In this document: in pieces, positions 51,466 through 61,076 of the stretch
How positions within the stretch are numbered: position 1 is the first letter of the stretch
Layout of the letters: each line of letters starts with the position of its first letter
Assembly (NCBI RefSeq): GCF_003550065.1
Contig: NZ_QXDC01000004.1
Coordinates: forward strand, 186,001-250,000
Length of the DNA: 64,000 bases
DNA from: Hephaestia caeni
GTDB taxonomy: Bacteria > Pseudomonadota > Alphaproteobacteria > Sphingomonadales > Sphingomonadaceae
Direction: 5' to 3'
Notes under the pieces: generated by a model
Databases searched by the model: none
What the model was told of the DNA's origin: nothing
What the model saw: the letters and a program-made list of their open reading frames with translations, nothing else
Program-made: the position numbers and the translations under genes

Positions 51466-51918
51466 ATGAACCTGTCATCTGCAATTGCACCAGAGGACGT
51501 GATCCTTGATCTATCCATCTCGACAAAAGCCGTCCTGATCAAGAAGCTGGCCGCGCATGCGGCCGCCCGCACGGGGCTGACCGAGGAAGCGATCCACACA
51601 GCTTTGCTGGGCCGCGAACGTCTGGGTTCGACCGGCATCGGTCATGGCGTCGCCATGCCTCATGCACCGGTCCCCGGGCTGCAGACATCATTTGCGGCGC
51701 TGATGGTGCTGAAGAAGCCAATCGATTTCGAGTCGGTGGACGACCTTCCCGTCGATGTTGTCTTTCTGCTGCTGTCGTCCCCCGAAGGCAGCAACGAATA
51801 CCTGAAGATTCTCGCGGCGGTCGCCCGTCGGACGCGCGATGAGCAGGTCATGAAAATGCTGCGCGGCGCGAAGACCGCGCCTGCCGCGTATTCTGTCCTG
51901 GTAGAACAGCCGGTATGA
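51466..51918 (+). CDS. ptsN: PtsN-like EIIA(Ntr) phosphotransferase protein
   Basis: The 150-residue protein is a PTS EIIA type-2 domain with the phosphorylation motif GIGHGVAMPHAPV (His66) and a preceding LLGRERLGSTG. EIIA(Ntr) is known in E. coli and rhizobia to bind KdpD and modulate the kdp response, so its position 46 bases after kdpE suggests a dedicated partner. The product begins MNLSSAIAPE; longer in-frame starts reach into kdpE and are less likely. The 169 bases up to the LysR gene have no other gene. Confidence 0.85.
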   Translation: MNLSSAIAPEDVILDLSISTKAVLIKKLAAHAAARTGLTEEAIHTALLGRERLGSTGIGHGVAMPHAPVPGLQTSFAALMVLKKPIDFESVDDLPVDVVFLLLSSPEGSNEYLKILAAVARRTRDEQVMKMLRGAKTAPAAYSVLVEQPV

Positions 51919-52087
51919 GGAGGTTCCGACGGCCGGATCGACAAGAGGTCGTCGAGGTCACCGGCGTCGCCCGAACGGCGGTGCCGGGGCTGACCGTGGT
52001 CGTCTTTTCCAAATGGGATTGTTGCTCAAGGCCGTTGGTCCTGAGGCATTTATCGCTTCCTCCGCCGATTGATTGAAGGGCGACCGG

Positions 52088-53065
52088 ATGGAGGAGGAAA
52101 ACCAGGACTCAGAGGGGCCTTCTTTTCCTCCCGTGTCCACGAAGATCCCGTTTGACCTGAGTTCGCTTCAGTATGTCGTGGCGGCGGCGGACTATCGCAG
52201 CTTTCGGCGCGCTGCGGAGGCGTTGGGGCAATATCCGGCGACGGTGAGCCGGGGCGTGCAACGCATTGAGGATGTGGTGGGCGTTTCTTTCTTCGAGCGA
52301 TGCCCCTCCGGGATTCGCCTGACGCATGCCGGAGAGCAATTTGTCGCCGCCGTCCGTCCAGCGATTGAGCAGATCATGCGAGCGACCCAAACCGCCGGCG
52401 CGGCGGGCCGCGGCGAAAACGGAAGCCTTAGCATCGGCGTTCTGACGTCGCTTGCGGGCGGGTTTCTGAGGGAGCTCATCGAACAATATGCCTTGTTGCA
52501 CCCGGAGGTATCCATCGAGATCAGGGATGGAGGAAGGGCCGAACACATAGCCGCACTGCGGTCCCGGCAACTGGATATCGCTTTCTTTACCGGGAATGGC
52601 GCGATCGCCGATTGTGAAACCGCCGAGCTCTGGCAAGAGCGGGTGCATGTTGCCTTCTCGGCGGATCATCATCTAGCCGAGCGTGAATCGATTGAATGGT
52701 CGTGGCTCCGCGACCAGAAATTCCTGGCGACGAAATGCGCGCCCGGACTTGAGGTCCACGATTACATCGTTCGTCGGTTGGCGGATTACAGCAACTATCC
52801 CGCCATCAAAATCATGCCATGCAACCAGGAGACCTTGATGAACATGGTCGCTATCGGCAGAGGCATAACTGTGGTGTCGGCCGGCTGGAGCTTTGTTTCC
52901 GTCCCCCGGCTCGTACTGCGACCTCTGGTCGAGGACGAAGACATAGTCCCGTTCAGCGCAGTCTGGGCGCCTGGCCGGGATAACCCGTCACTTCGGCGTT
53001 TTCTTTCGCTAGCCTCGAAACTAGCGTCCAAAGACTCTGGAGAGCGCCTGAGGCGGCTTATCTGA
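52088..53065 (+). CDS. LysR-family regulator linked to the trb operon (cluster 2)
   Basis: The 325-residue LysR protein has an HTH at residues about 20-80 (LQYVVAAADYRSFRRAAEAL, then PATVSRGVQRIEDVVG) and an effector domain (GSLSIGVLTSLAGGFLRELI; LDIAFFTGNGAI). It resembles the LysR at 19404 in domain layout and, like it, converges on the DUF2274 end of a trb operon, so it is the cluster 2 equivalent. The ATG at 52088 follows AAGGGCG; an upstream TTG is less likely. Confidence 0.87.
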   Translation: MEEENQDSEGPSFPPVSTKIPFDLSSLQYVVAAADYRSFRRAAEALGQYPATVSRGVQRIEDVVGVSFFERCPSGIRLTHAGEQFVAAVRPAIEQIMRATQTAGAAGRGENGSLSIGVLTSLAGGFLRELIEQYALLHPEVSIEIRDGGRAEHIAALRSRQLDIAFFTGNGAIADCETAELWQERVHVAFSADHHLAERESIEWSWLRDQKFLATKCAPGLEVHDYIVRRLADYSNYPAIKIMPCNQETLMNMVAIGRGITVVSAGWSFVSVPRLVLRPLVEDEDIVPFSAVWAPGRDNPSLRRFLSLASKLASKDSGERLRRLI

Positions 53066-53093
53066 TCTTGCCGGATCGGGGTCCGGGTCGCGA

Positions 53094-53315
53094 TCACTCG
53101 CGATGTCGGCGCGCTTTGGCGAACCCCCGGTCCGTCGCCATAAACCGCTCAAGCATCGGAACAATGAGCTTTTTGGGGTCGATGACGGGTTGGCCGGATT
53201 CACGGCCAAGCGCGTCCGCATAGGCACTGAGGTCGCGGTGAAGAGCGCCGGGGAGATCCAGGGTTATCTTCACCGGCTTGTCCTCGGCGATCGGGCCGAG
53301 CTTCAGTTTGGTCAT
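53094..53315 (-). CDS. DUF2274 domain protein (cluster 2)
   Basis: A 73-residue protein, MTKLKLGPIAEDKPVKITLD then LPGALHRDLSAYADALGRES, clearly orthologous to the one at 18864. It ends the second trb operon and overlaps trbI by four bases. Only 28 bases separate it from the convergent LysR gene. Confidence 0.8.
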   Translation of the reverse strand: MTKLKLGPIAEDKPVKITLDLPGALHRDLSAYADALGRESGQPVIDPKKLIVPMLERFMATDRGFAKARRHRE

Positions 53316-54508
53316 TGCGCTGCTCCATAGGGTTCGAGCACCAGGTCGCGGGTGACGATCACGCGGACCGGGAATCCCGGCCGGATTGTCAGGGTGGGCG
53401 CGACCTGCAACTGGCGGCGGATGATCTGCTGGCCAGCGTCATTGATGGTGTCCTGGGCGCCGTCGCGAATGGCGCGGATCAGACGGTCCTCATCGTCGAC
53501 GGCGATCTCGGCGCCCACGGCGAGAAGGGTCGACAACCCGGCGGCTTTCGCAAGGTCCCACCAATGGTAGTCGACGCCGTCCTCAAGGCCGGCATAACCT
53601 TGCGTGTCGGCGCCGGGCTGGCGTTCCAGGACGATAGAGCGCCCGTTCGGCAAGATCAGCCGGTTCCAGACCAAGAGCACGCGGCGCTGTCCGAAACCGA
53701 CATCGTTGCTGTATTCGCCGATGATACGGGTGCCCTGGGGGACGAGCAGGATGCGGCCGGTGGGACTGTCATAGATGTGCTCGGTCACCTGCGCGGTGAT
53801 CTGGCCGGGAAGGTCGGAGCGGATGCCGGTTATGAGGGCGGCGGATATCACCGCGCCGGCCTGAAGCACATAGGGCGATGCCGGGGCCATGACGCGATCT
53901 GGCGAGACCGTGCGCCGATCGACAGCAGCGTTCAGGAAAGCGCTCTGCCGCTCCTGGGCTGTTGGTGTTCCCATCTGACCCGGCAGGCCGAGGCCCGCCA
54001 GCGACGGACTGCTCATGGCTGGGGTTGCAGGCGGTGCGCCCGTTCCAGGTCCTGTTTGGAAGAACACCCGGCTCGTTCGGGCTGCTTCCTCCTCGGCGAG
54101 ACGGCGTTGCTCCTCGGGATCGACCTGGGGTGTCGCCATTGCTGGCGGCACGACGGGCTGGCCGCGGTTCTGGGCGTCGAGGATCGGACCGCCGAGATCG
54201 CCTGGCAAAGGTGGGCCGAGGACCGGTCCGGTATAGTCGCGCGGCAGTCCCGCAAGACCATCGGCAGTGGTTCTGTTCTCCGTGGAATAGAGCTCCTCGT
54301 TGCCCGGCCCGCCTTGGCGCGTCTGCAACGCATAAATCAGCGCGCTGCCGATGCCGATGCTGGCGATGAGGCCGACACCAGCCAATACCTTGCGGGACAG
54401 CCGGGTGACGCGCGGAGGCTCAGCGCGCAGCCGCATGGTCGAGGTTGACGCGACAGTGGGACCGGCGGGCGCCAGGCCGTCATCGCGGTTATCTTCCTTG
54501 TTGCTCAT
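53312..54508 (-). CDS. trbI: TrbI/VirB10-like channel protein (cluster 2)
   Basis: The 398-residue protein has a membrane anchor near residues 40-60, a Pro/Gln-rich linker and the VirB10 domain (ISAALITGIRSDLPGQITAQ, YDSPTGRILLVPQGTRIIGE, LILPNGRSIVLERQPGAD). It matches the cluster 1 copy strongly in the C-terminal domain and weakly in the linker. Confidence 0.92.
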   Translation of the reverse strand: MSNKEDNRDDGLAPAGPTVASTSTMRLRAEPPRVTRLSRKVLAGVGLIASIGIGSALIYALQTRQGGPGNEELYSTENRTTADGLAGLPRDYTGPVLGPPLPGDLGGPILDAQNRGQPVVPPAMATPQVDPEEQRRLAEEEAARTSRVFFQTGPGTGAPPATPAMSSPSLAGLGLPGQMGTPTAQERQSAFLNAAVDRRTVSPDRVMAPASPYVLQAGAVISAALITGIRSDLPGQITAQVTEHIYDSPTGRILLVPQGTRIIGEYSNDVGFGQRRVLLVWNRLILPNGRSIVLERQPGADTQGYAGLEDGVDYHWWDLAKAAGLSTLLAVGAEIAVDDEDRLIRAIRDGAQDTINDAGQQIIRRQLQVAPTLTIRPGFPVRVIVTRDLVLEPYGAAQ

Positions 54509-55488
54509 GACGCTGGCCTCCCGTCGGTGCGGACAATCCTGACGGTTTGCTGGCGGTCGCCGCTGCCGAGTCTCAGCTCGGCCGCGCCGAAGAGGCGATC
54601 GACGATCAGGATGTGCTGGAAAATGCGGCTGTTGACGATTTGCGCTTCGCCATCGGAGCCAATGACGAACAGCGGCGGCATCTCGCCTTGGACGATGCCG
54701 CGCGGGAACTCCACATAGACCCGCCGCCCGTCATCATAGACCGACACGGGCCGCCAGGGCGGTGAATCACCGGTCAAGCCGTAGCGATAGTTGCGCGCCG
54801 AGGCGACGGGGATGACGGGGGTCGCCGGGACGCTCTGCCTCTGACCTGCGGGCGGCTGCGGGTAGGCCCAAGCGACGGCGGGCATATAGGGCGCTTCCCC
54901 GGAGCGCAGTTCGATCATGTAAACCCGCCGATCGGTCGTGATAACGAGGTTGGTCGTGATGTCAGTGCGACTTGGTTTGACGAGGATATGGACGCGACGG
55001 GTCGCGCCGCTGCCGCTTTCGGTATCGCCGATGATCCATCGTGCCGTGTCGCCAGCGGCGATGGGGCCGGCTCCGGTCAGGCTCTCCCCTGGCTCCAGCG
55101 CGATATTGGTGATTTGGCCGGGCGCGGCATAGACCTGATAGAGCGCGCCTTCGCTCCAGGGATAGATCTGGATCGAGTTGAAATAGCCTTCGCGGCGAGG
55201 CTGAACGCGGGCGGCCGAGTTGGCGTTCTGGACGCGCCCCTCCGGGGTGTTGGCGGCTGTCCCCCCTCTTGCCGGCGTCCATGCCGGAGGGACATGCAAT
55301 GGCCTCGGCGGCGCGTCCGTGACGACTGCCGGCACGGCGGGCAGCGGCGGCACGTCCGAATCGTAACTGATTTGCGGCGGCCGATTGGTCGCGCAACCGG
55401 CAAGCACGGTCGCGGAAAGCAGAACGATCGCGAGGCCAGATCTGGAAAAACCCTGAAACGCGGATTTGCTCATCGGAGGGCGGCTCAT
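54505..55488 (-). CDS. trbG: TrbG/VirB9-like channel subunit (cluster 2)
   Basis: The 327-residue product has a lipoprotein-like leader (VLLSATVLAGCATN), a Pro-rich stretch, and a VirB9 domain (PWSEGALYQVYAAPGQITNI, RWIIGDTESGSG, VHILVKPSRTDITTNLVI, FPRGIVQGEMPPLFVIG). Both neighbours overlap by four bases. Confidence 0.92.
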   Translation of the reverse strand: MSRPPMSKSAFQGFSRSGLAIVLLSATVLAGCATNRPPQISYDSDVPPLPAVPAVVTDAPPRPLHVPPAWTPARGGTAANTPEGRVQNANSAARVQPRREGYFNSIQIYPWSEGALYQVYAAPGQITNIALEPGESLTGAGPIAAGDTARWIIGDTESGSGATRRVHILVKPSRTDITTNLVITTDRRVYMIELRSGEAPYMPAVAWAYPQPPAGQRQSVPATPVIPVASARNYRYGLTGDSPPWRPVSVYDDGRRVYVEFPRGIVQGEMPPLFVIGSDGEAQIVNSRIFQHILIVDRLFGAAELRLGSGDRQQTVRIVRTDGRPAS

Positions 55489-56174
55489 TGGCTCATCTCC
55501 CGCGACCAGTTGATGGCATTGACGTAGATGCCCAGAGGATTGGCGCGGAGGCGTTCTGCGTCGCGCGGCGTCTGGATGACGATGGTCAGGATGGCGGTCC
55601 AGCGTTCCGTTCGGGCGAGCTGGCCGTTTTCATAGTGACGCTCTGTCCAGGCGACACGGAAGCTATCGGGGGAAGCCCGGATCACACTTGAGACTTCTAC
55701 GGCGACTTGCTGGCGGCCGACCCGTGTGAACGGGTCGTTGGAGCGGGCGTAGTCGTTCAGCGCTGCGGCGCCGCGATCAGTGGTCCATTCATAAGCGCGA
55801 AGCCAGTTCTGGCGCACGATGATGGCGTCAGACGGAATCGCGCGGGTCTGTTCGATGAAGCGAGCAAGGTGGAAAGCGATCTGAGGGTCGTTGGGCCGAT
55901 AGTCCGCGGAGGCTGGCGCGACGGTTTGCGCCTGGCCGAGATTATCGACCTGCACGACCCAAGGCACGACGGTCCCGCGAGCTGACTGCCAGACCAGGGC
56001 TGCGGCAAACCCCGCTGTGAGAATCAGGCTGCCGAACGCCATGTAGCGCCAGTTCTTCGCCTGCACGCGGGCCGAGCCGATGCGTTCGTCCCAGACCTGA
56101 GCAGCCTTCTGATAGGGCGTTTCAGGCTCGGGTGTCTTGCCATAGTGGGTTGCGGGTCGTTTGAAGAGGCTCAT
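55485..56174 (-). CDS. trbF: TrbF/VirB8-like protein (cluster 2)
   Basis: The 229-residue protein repeats the cluster 1 layout: PETPYQKAAQVWDERIGSAR, one membrane helix (about residues 37-57), and the periplasmic domain (FHLARFIEQTRAIPSDAIIV; NWLRAYEWTTDRGAAALNDY). Confidence 0.9.
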   Translation of the reverse strand: MSLFKRPATHYGKTPEPETPYQKAAQVWDERIGSARVQAKNWRYMAFGSLILTAGFAAALVWQSARGTVVPWVVQVDNLGQAQTVAPASADYRPNDPQIAFHLARFIEQTRAIPSDAIIVRQNWLRAYEWTTDRGAAALNDYARSNDPFTRVGRQQVAVEVSSVIRASPDSFRVAWTERHYENGQLARTERWTAILTIVIQTPRDAERLRANPLGIYVNAINWSREMSQ

Positions 56175-57529
56175 GAGCGATCACTTTCAGAAAGGTTGAC
56201 GGAAGAGCCGCCGCCATGGCTGTCGCCGGAGCGCACGGCGTGACCGGCCGCTGAGACGCCGTGGCTGAGGGCCTGGCTGCGTTTCATGCGCTTCGCCCAG
56301 TCAGGGGCTCCATCTCGCGGGGGGCTGGCGGAAGCGGCGGCAGCGTCGGCGCCGCCGATGGTCCCCATGGTCGAGGACCCGCCGGTGGCTCCGAAACCGG
56401 CCTTCGCGCCGTCGGCGAAGCTGGACTTGACGCTTTCGCCAGCTTTCGTTGCGGCGCGCTTGAGCGGCGATGCGGCAGCCGAACCTGCTGCGCGTGCGAC
56501 GCCTCCGAGGCCCGAGGCCACGCCCGACGCGCCAGTCTGACCAAGAGAACCGAGACTGTAGGCCGAAGATGCGGCGCCGGCAGCGGCAGCGCCACCACGC
56601 ACGGCGGCGGCTCCACCGGATATGGCGGCGGCGCCGCCTTTGACGGCCAGACCCGCTGCACCACCTGCGGCCAGCGCCGCGCCGCCGACGGCAAGCCCCG
56701 TGCCCACAGCGGCGCCGGCGCCGAGCTGCGGACCGCCTGAGACGAGGCCGCTGGCGATGCCAGGACCGAAGATTCCCAGGCCGAGCAGCGAAAGCGCAGC
56801 GAGGACCACTGCCATGGCCTCGTCAATCGTAGGGGTCTCGCCGCCGAAGCCAGCGGTAAACTGGGAGAAGAGGGTCGATCCGATGCCGATGATGACGGCA
56901 AGCACCAGAACCTTGATGCCGGATGACACGACATTGCCCAGCACGCGTTCGGCCATGAAGGCGGTCTTGCCGAACAGCCCGAAGGGTATCAGCACAAAGC
57001 CCGCAAGCGTCGTCAGCTTGAACTCGATCAGCGTTACGAAGAGCTGCACGGCCAGGATGAAGAAGGCGAGAAGCACCAGAGCCCATGCGAACAGCAGGCA
57101 GGCGATCTGGATGAAGTTCTCGAAGAAGGCGATCCACCCCATCAGATCGGAAATGGATTCGAGCAATGGACGGGCGGCATCGAGGCCGGTCTGCGCCACC
57201 TTGCCGGGGCGCAAAAGATCCTGAACGGTGAAGCTGGTGCCCGAACCCTTCAGACCGAGGCCGGCGAAACTGTCGAAGACGATGTTCGCCAGATTGTTCC
57301 AGTTGCCGATGATGTAGGCGAAGACGCCGACGAAAAGTGTCTTCTTTACAAGGCGCGCGATGATGTCGTCGTCGGCTCCCCAGGACCAGAAGAGCGCGGC
57401 CAGCGTCACGTCGATGACGATGAGGGTTGTGGCGATGAAGGCGACCTCGCCGCCTAGCAGGCCGAAGCCGGAATCGATGTAGCGGGTGAAGGTGCCCAGG
57501 AATGTGTCGATGACGCCGGTGCCGCCCAT
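56171..57529 (-). CDS. trbL: TrbL/VirB6 inner-membrane channel protein (cluster 2)
   Basis: The 452-residue protein has the conserved membrane core (RYIDSGFGLLGGEVAFIATT; ILAVQLFVTLIEFKLTTLAG; GLFGKTAFMAERVLGNVVSS) and a Gly/Ala/Ser-rich C-terminal part (from about residue 255) with a hydrophilic end. The tail is the most divergent part relative to cluster 1. Confidence 0.9.
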   Translation of the reverse strand: MGGTGVIDTFLGTFTRYIDSGFGLLGGEVAFIATTLIVIDVTLAALFWSWGADDDIIARLVKKTLFVGVFAYIIGNWNNLANIVFDSFAGLGLKGSGTSFTVQDLLRPGKVAQTGLDAARPLLESISDLMGWIAFFENFIQIACLLFAWALVLLAFFILAVQLFVTLIEFKLTTLAGFVLIPFGLFGKTAFMAERVLGNVVSSGIKVLVLAVIIGIGSTLFSQFTAGFGGETPTIDEAMAVVLAALSLLGLGIFGPGIASGLVSGGPQLGAGAAVGTGLAVGGAALAAGGAAGLAVKGGAAAISGGAAAVRGGAAAAGAASSAYSLGSLGQTGASGVASGLGGVARAAGSAAASPLKRAATKAGESVKSSFADGAKAGFGATGGSSTMGTIGGADAAAASASPPRDGAPDWAKRMKRSQALSHGVSAAGHAVRSGDSHGGGSSVNLSESDRS

Positions 57530-57532
57530 GGA

Positions 57533-57820
57533 TCACTGTCCTTGATTCTGAGATGGGGCTGTGGGCGCCGGCGCACGGCCGAGGAAGCGGTCGCGGGTTT
57601 CGGCCCAGACGCGCATGCAGTCCGCATCGCTTGCGGCGCTCTGACCAAGCTGCTGGCACCGGCGTTGAGCCTCGCGCAGGGGATCTCGAACGGGCTCTGC
57701 GAGACGCGCGGGCTCCTCTGCGGGAGCTCCCTCCTTCCGGGTCATCTCGATCGCCGTCGCAGTGATCGCGATGGCGACGAAGACGACCGCGCCGAGCCGG
57801 GCCAGCAGCTTGCCATCCAT
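57533..57820 (-). CDS. TrbK-like small protein, putative entry exclusion (cluster 2)
   Basis: The 95-residue product has an N-terminal hydrophobic helix (LARLGAVVFVAIAITATAIE) and the two-cysteine motif RCQQLGQSAASDADCMRVWA followed by ETRDRFLGR. Same position and pattern as the gene at 14265, with low overall identity, as expected if exclusion specificity has diverged. Confidence 0.68.
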   Translation of the reverse strand: MDGKLLARLGAVVFVAIAITATAIEMTRKEGAPAEEPARLAEPVRDPLREAQRRCQQLGQSAASDADCMRVWAETRDRFLGRAPAPTAPSQNQGQ

Positions 57821-57830
57821 GCTTGCGCCC

Positions 57831-58610
57831 TCAGTTGCCGTTGTTGAACATCTGGGCGTTGCCGGGCTGATAGCCGGAGCCAGGCGTCAGGAACCGGCGG
57901 CGTTGTTCGCGCCCCTGTTCGGCTGCGGCAGCCCTTTCTGCTTCGGTCAGCGCCCCGGCACGTCCATCGGCCGCGAGCAATGCGACAAGATCGGAGAGCT
58001 GCTGCGACTGGAGAGCGAGAAGCTGGTTGCCGGCCTGGGTCGCCTGGAGCGCGCCTGTCGCCCCCTGGCTTTGGCCGACCAGCGTCGAAACTTCGGCGCG
58101 GTTCGTGTCGATGTTGCCGACCACGCCGGCCTGGACGCGCATTGCGTCCTGCAGTCCGCCCACGGTGTTCTGCCAGCGTGAGCGTGCATCGGCGACGAGC
58201 TGTTGATCCGTCGTCGACAGTGAGACATTGCCGTATTGTTGCTGAAAGGCCCGATCGATGCTCTGAACATCGAACGCGATGTTCTGAGCCTGGCTCAAAA
58301 GCTGTTGCGTGCGCTGAAAGCCCTGTTGAAGCTGCTGGAGCGAGGAATGCGGCAGGCTCGCGAGATTGCGCGCCTGATTGATGAGCATCTGCGCTTCATT
58401 CTGGAGCTGTGTGATCTGGTTGTTGATCTGCTCCAGCGTGCGCGCGGCAGTGAGCACGTTCTGCGCGTAATTGGACGGATCATAGACGATCCGTCCGAAG
58501 CCAAATTGAGCATGCGCCGGAGAGATGAAGATCGGCGACAGGGCGACGGGCATCGCCAGCATTGTCGCGGCCGTGAATAGTGCGCGCGAGCGGGAACGAT
58601 GGATGGTCAT
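57831..58610 (-). CDS. trbJ: TrbJ/VirB5-like protein (cluster 2)
   Basis: The 259-residue protein has a signal peptide ending AHAQ (near residue 35), then FGFGRIVYDPSNYAQNVLTA and a long Gln-rich coiled coil (LEQINNQITQLQNEAQMLIN). The start at 58610 overlaps the trbE stop. It is 19 residues longer than the cluster 1 protein. Confidence 0.9.
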   Translation of the reverse strand: MTIHRSRSRALFTAATMLAMPVALSPIFISPAHAQFGFGRIVYDPSNYAQNVLTAARTLEQINNQITQLQNEAQMLINQARNLASLPHSSLQQLQQGFQRTQQLLSQAQNIAFDVQSIDRAFQQQYGNVSLSTTDQQLVADARSRWQNTVGGLQDAMRVQAGVVGNIDTNRAEVSTLVGQSQGATGALQATQAGNQLLALQSQQLSDLVALLAADGRAGALTEAERAAAAEQGREQRRRFLTPGSGYQPGNAQMFNNGN

Positions 58611-61063
58611 GACGTAGTCTCCTTGGGGGCTGGGGGAACGAGATTGGCGAGATCGGGGATAAGGTCGGCGGCCCAGTCGACGCCGCGCAGGCGCAGCCAT
58701 GCGGGGAGGAACCCGTCTGGCCCATGCTCGGCGAAGATCCTGGCGATAGCCGTCTGATCGGTTTTGGAAGAAGCCGCAGTGAGCGCGAGGCCCACTTCGG
58801 AGAGGCCCAGGTCGAACAAGCGATTGCCGCGTCGCGACTGGCAGTAGTAGTCCCGCTTCGGGGTGGCCCGCGCGAGGATCTCGATCTGCCGATCATTCAA
58901 TCCGAAGCGACGATAGATTGCGGTGATCTGGGGCTCGATCGCCCGCTCGTTAGGCAGCAGCAGCCGCGTCGGGCAGCTTTCGATGATGGCCGGGGCGATC
59001 GCCGAGCCATCAATGTCGCTGAGCGATTGGGTGGCGAAGATGACCGATGCGTTCTTCTTGCGAAGGGTCTTCAGCCATTCGCGGAGCTGACCTGCGAAGC
59101 CTTCGTCATCGAGGGCGAGCCAGCCTTCGTCGATGATCAGCAGTGTGGGCGATCCGTCGAGGCGGTCGCCGATGCGGTGAAAGAGATAGGCGAGAACGGC
59201 GGGCGCTGAGCCTGTGCCGACAAGGCCCTCGATCTCGAACGCCTGCACCGCTGCATGCCCGAGATGCTCGTTCTCGGCATCAAGAAGCCGACCATAAGGC
59301 CCGCCGACGCAATAGGACCGCAAGGCTTGCTTGAGATCGATCGATTGCAGCAGCACGCACAGGCCGGTGATGGTCCGTTCTTGGACAGGGGCGGAGGCGA
59401 GCGACGTTAAGGCGGACCAGAGGTGTTCCTTCACCTCTGGCGTGATCTGGATGCCTTCGCGCATGAGGATGGCGATGAGCCAGTCAGCGGCCCAGGCGCG
59501 TTCGGGCACGTCATGGACGCGCGCGAGAGGCTGAAGTGATACGGAAGACTCGGCGCCGTCCGTCAGATCACCGCCAAGGTCGTGCCAATCGCCGCCCATA
59601 GCCAATGCCGCGGCCCGAATGGAGCCGCCGAAGTCGAAGGCGAAAACCTGAGAATTTTCGTAGCGGCGGAATTGGAGCGCCATCAGCGCCAGCAGCACGG
59701 ACTTGCCCGCACCAGTCGGACCGACGACGAGCGTATGGCCGACATCTCCGACATGAAGGGAAAACCGGAACGGGGTGCTTCCTTCGGTCTTGCCGAACAG
59801 CAAGGGGGGCGACCCGAAGTGCTCGTCCCGTTCCGGCCCCGCCCACACCGCTGAAAGCGGGATCATGTGGGCGAGATTGAGCGTGGAAATCGGCGGCTGC
59901 CGAACATTGGCGTAGACATTGCCCGGCAGCGAGCCGAGCCATGCGTCTACGGCGTTGATGGTCTCGGGCATTGCGGTGAAGTCGCGGCCCTGGACCACCT
60001 TCTCGACCAAACGCAGCTTTTCGTCAGCGATCCGCGGGTCTTTGTCCCAGACGGTGATGGTCGCCGTGACATAAGCCTGGCCGGCATAGTCGGCCCCTAG
60101 TTCCTGAAGTGCGAGATCGGCGTCTGCGGCCTTATTGGCTGCGTCGGTGTCAACGAGGGCGGACGCCTCGTTGGTCATGACCTCTTTCAGGATTGCGGCG
60201 ATGGATTTGCGCTTGGCGAACCATTGCCGCCGGATCTTTGTCAGCAGCTTGGTGGCGTCGGTCTTGTCGAGCAGGATTGCCCGTGTCGACCAGCGATAGG
60301 GGAATGCAAGACGGTTCAGCTCGTCCAGGATTCCGGGTGTCGTCGCAGTGGGAAAGCCGACGATAGTGAGGATGCGCAGATCGGAATGTCCCAGACGCGG
60401 CTCAAGCCCGCCGGTAAGCGGCTGATCGGCGAGCAGCGCATCCAGATAGATCGGCGTTTCGGGGACCCGCACCCGATGATGGTTGGTTGAAACGCAGGAA
60501 TGCAGATAGGTCAGTGTCTCGGCGTCATCGAGCCAGCCGCATTCCGGCATAAAGCCATCGAGCAGCGACAGCACCCGGTCGGTGCGATCGATGAAGCCGC
60601 GCAGAACCTCATGCGGATCGACGCCGCTTCGGTCGCGTCCCTCATAGAGCCATGCTTCAGTCCGCGCCGCATCTTCGGCCGGCGGGAGATAGGTGAAGGT
60701 GAGGAAGTAGCCGGAAATGAAATGGGCGCCGGCTTCCTCGAAGTCCGCCTTGCGCTCGGCATCGACCAAGGCCGACGCCGGATCGGGAAAACGGCTCTCG
60801 GGATAGGTCGAGGATTCGTGCCGTTGCGCTTCAACGAAGATCGCCCAGCCAGAGCCGAGCCGACGGAAGGCGTTGTTGAGGCGTCCCGCGACTGCAACCA
60901 ATTCGGCCGCAACGGCACTGTCGAGGTCGGGGCCGCGGAAGCGTGCGGTACGCTGGAACGAACCGTCCTTGTTGAGGACGGCGCCCTGGCCCACCAGAGC
61001 CGCCCAAGGCAGGAAATCCGCCAGGCGGCTGGAAGTGCGGCGATATTCAGCGAGGTTCATCAT
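58607..61063 (-). CDS. trbE: TrbE/VirB4 conjugative ATPase (cluster 2)
   Basis: The 818-residue ATPase begins MMNLAEYRRTSSRLADFLPW, preceded by AGGAGC. Walker A VVGPTGAGKSVLLA lies near residue 450 and Walker B TLLIIDEGWLALDD near 640, followed by FATQSLSDIDG. The frame is open further upstream to 61222, but that part overlaps trbD. Confidence 0.92.
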   Translation of the reverse strand: MMNLAEYRRTSSRLADFLPWAALVGQGAVLNKDGSFQRTARFRGPDLDSAVAAELVAVAGRLNNAFRRLGSGWAIFVEAQRHESSTYPESRFPDPASALVDAERKADFEEAGAHFISGYFLTFTYLPPAEDAARTEAWLYEGRDRSGVDPHEVLRGFIDRTDRVLSLLDGFMPECGWLDDAETLTYLHSCVSTNHHRVRVPETPIYLDALLADQPLTGGLEPRLGHSDLRILTIVGFPTATTPGILDELNRLAFPYRWSTRAILLDKTDATKLLTKIRRQWFAKRKSIAAILKEVMTNEASALVDTDAANKAADADLALQELGADYAGQAYVTATITVWDKDPRIADEKLRLVEKVVQGRDFTAMPETINAVDAWLGSLPGNVYANVRQPPISTLNLAHMIPLSAVWAGPERDEHFGSPPLLFGKTEGSTPFRFSLHVGDVGHTLVVGPTGAGKSVLLALMALQFRRYENSQVFAFDFGGSIRAAALAMGGDWHDLGGDLTDGAESSVSLQPLARVHDVPERAWAADWLIAILMREGIQITPEVKEHLWSALTSLASAPVQERTITGLCVLLQSIDLKQALRSYCVGGPYGRLLDAENEHLGHAAVQAFEIEGLVGTGSAPAVLAYLFHRIGDRLDGSPTLLIIDEGWLALDDEGFAGQLREWLKTLRKKNASVIFATQSLSDIDGSAIAPAIIESCPTRLLLPNERAIEPQITAIYRRFGLNDRQIEILARATPKRDYYCQSRRGNRLFDLGLSEVGLALTAASSKTDQTAIARIFAEHGPDGFLPAWLRLRGVDWAADLIPDLANLVPPAPKETTS

Positions 61064-61076
61064 GAGCGCTGCTCCT

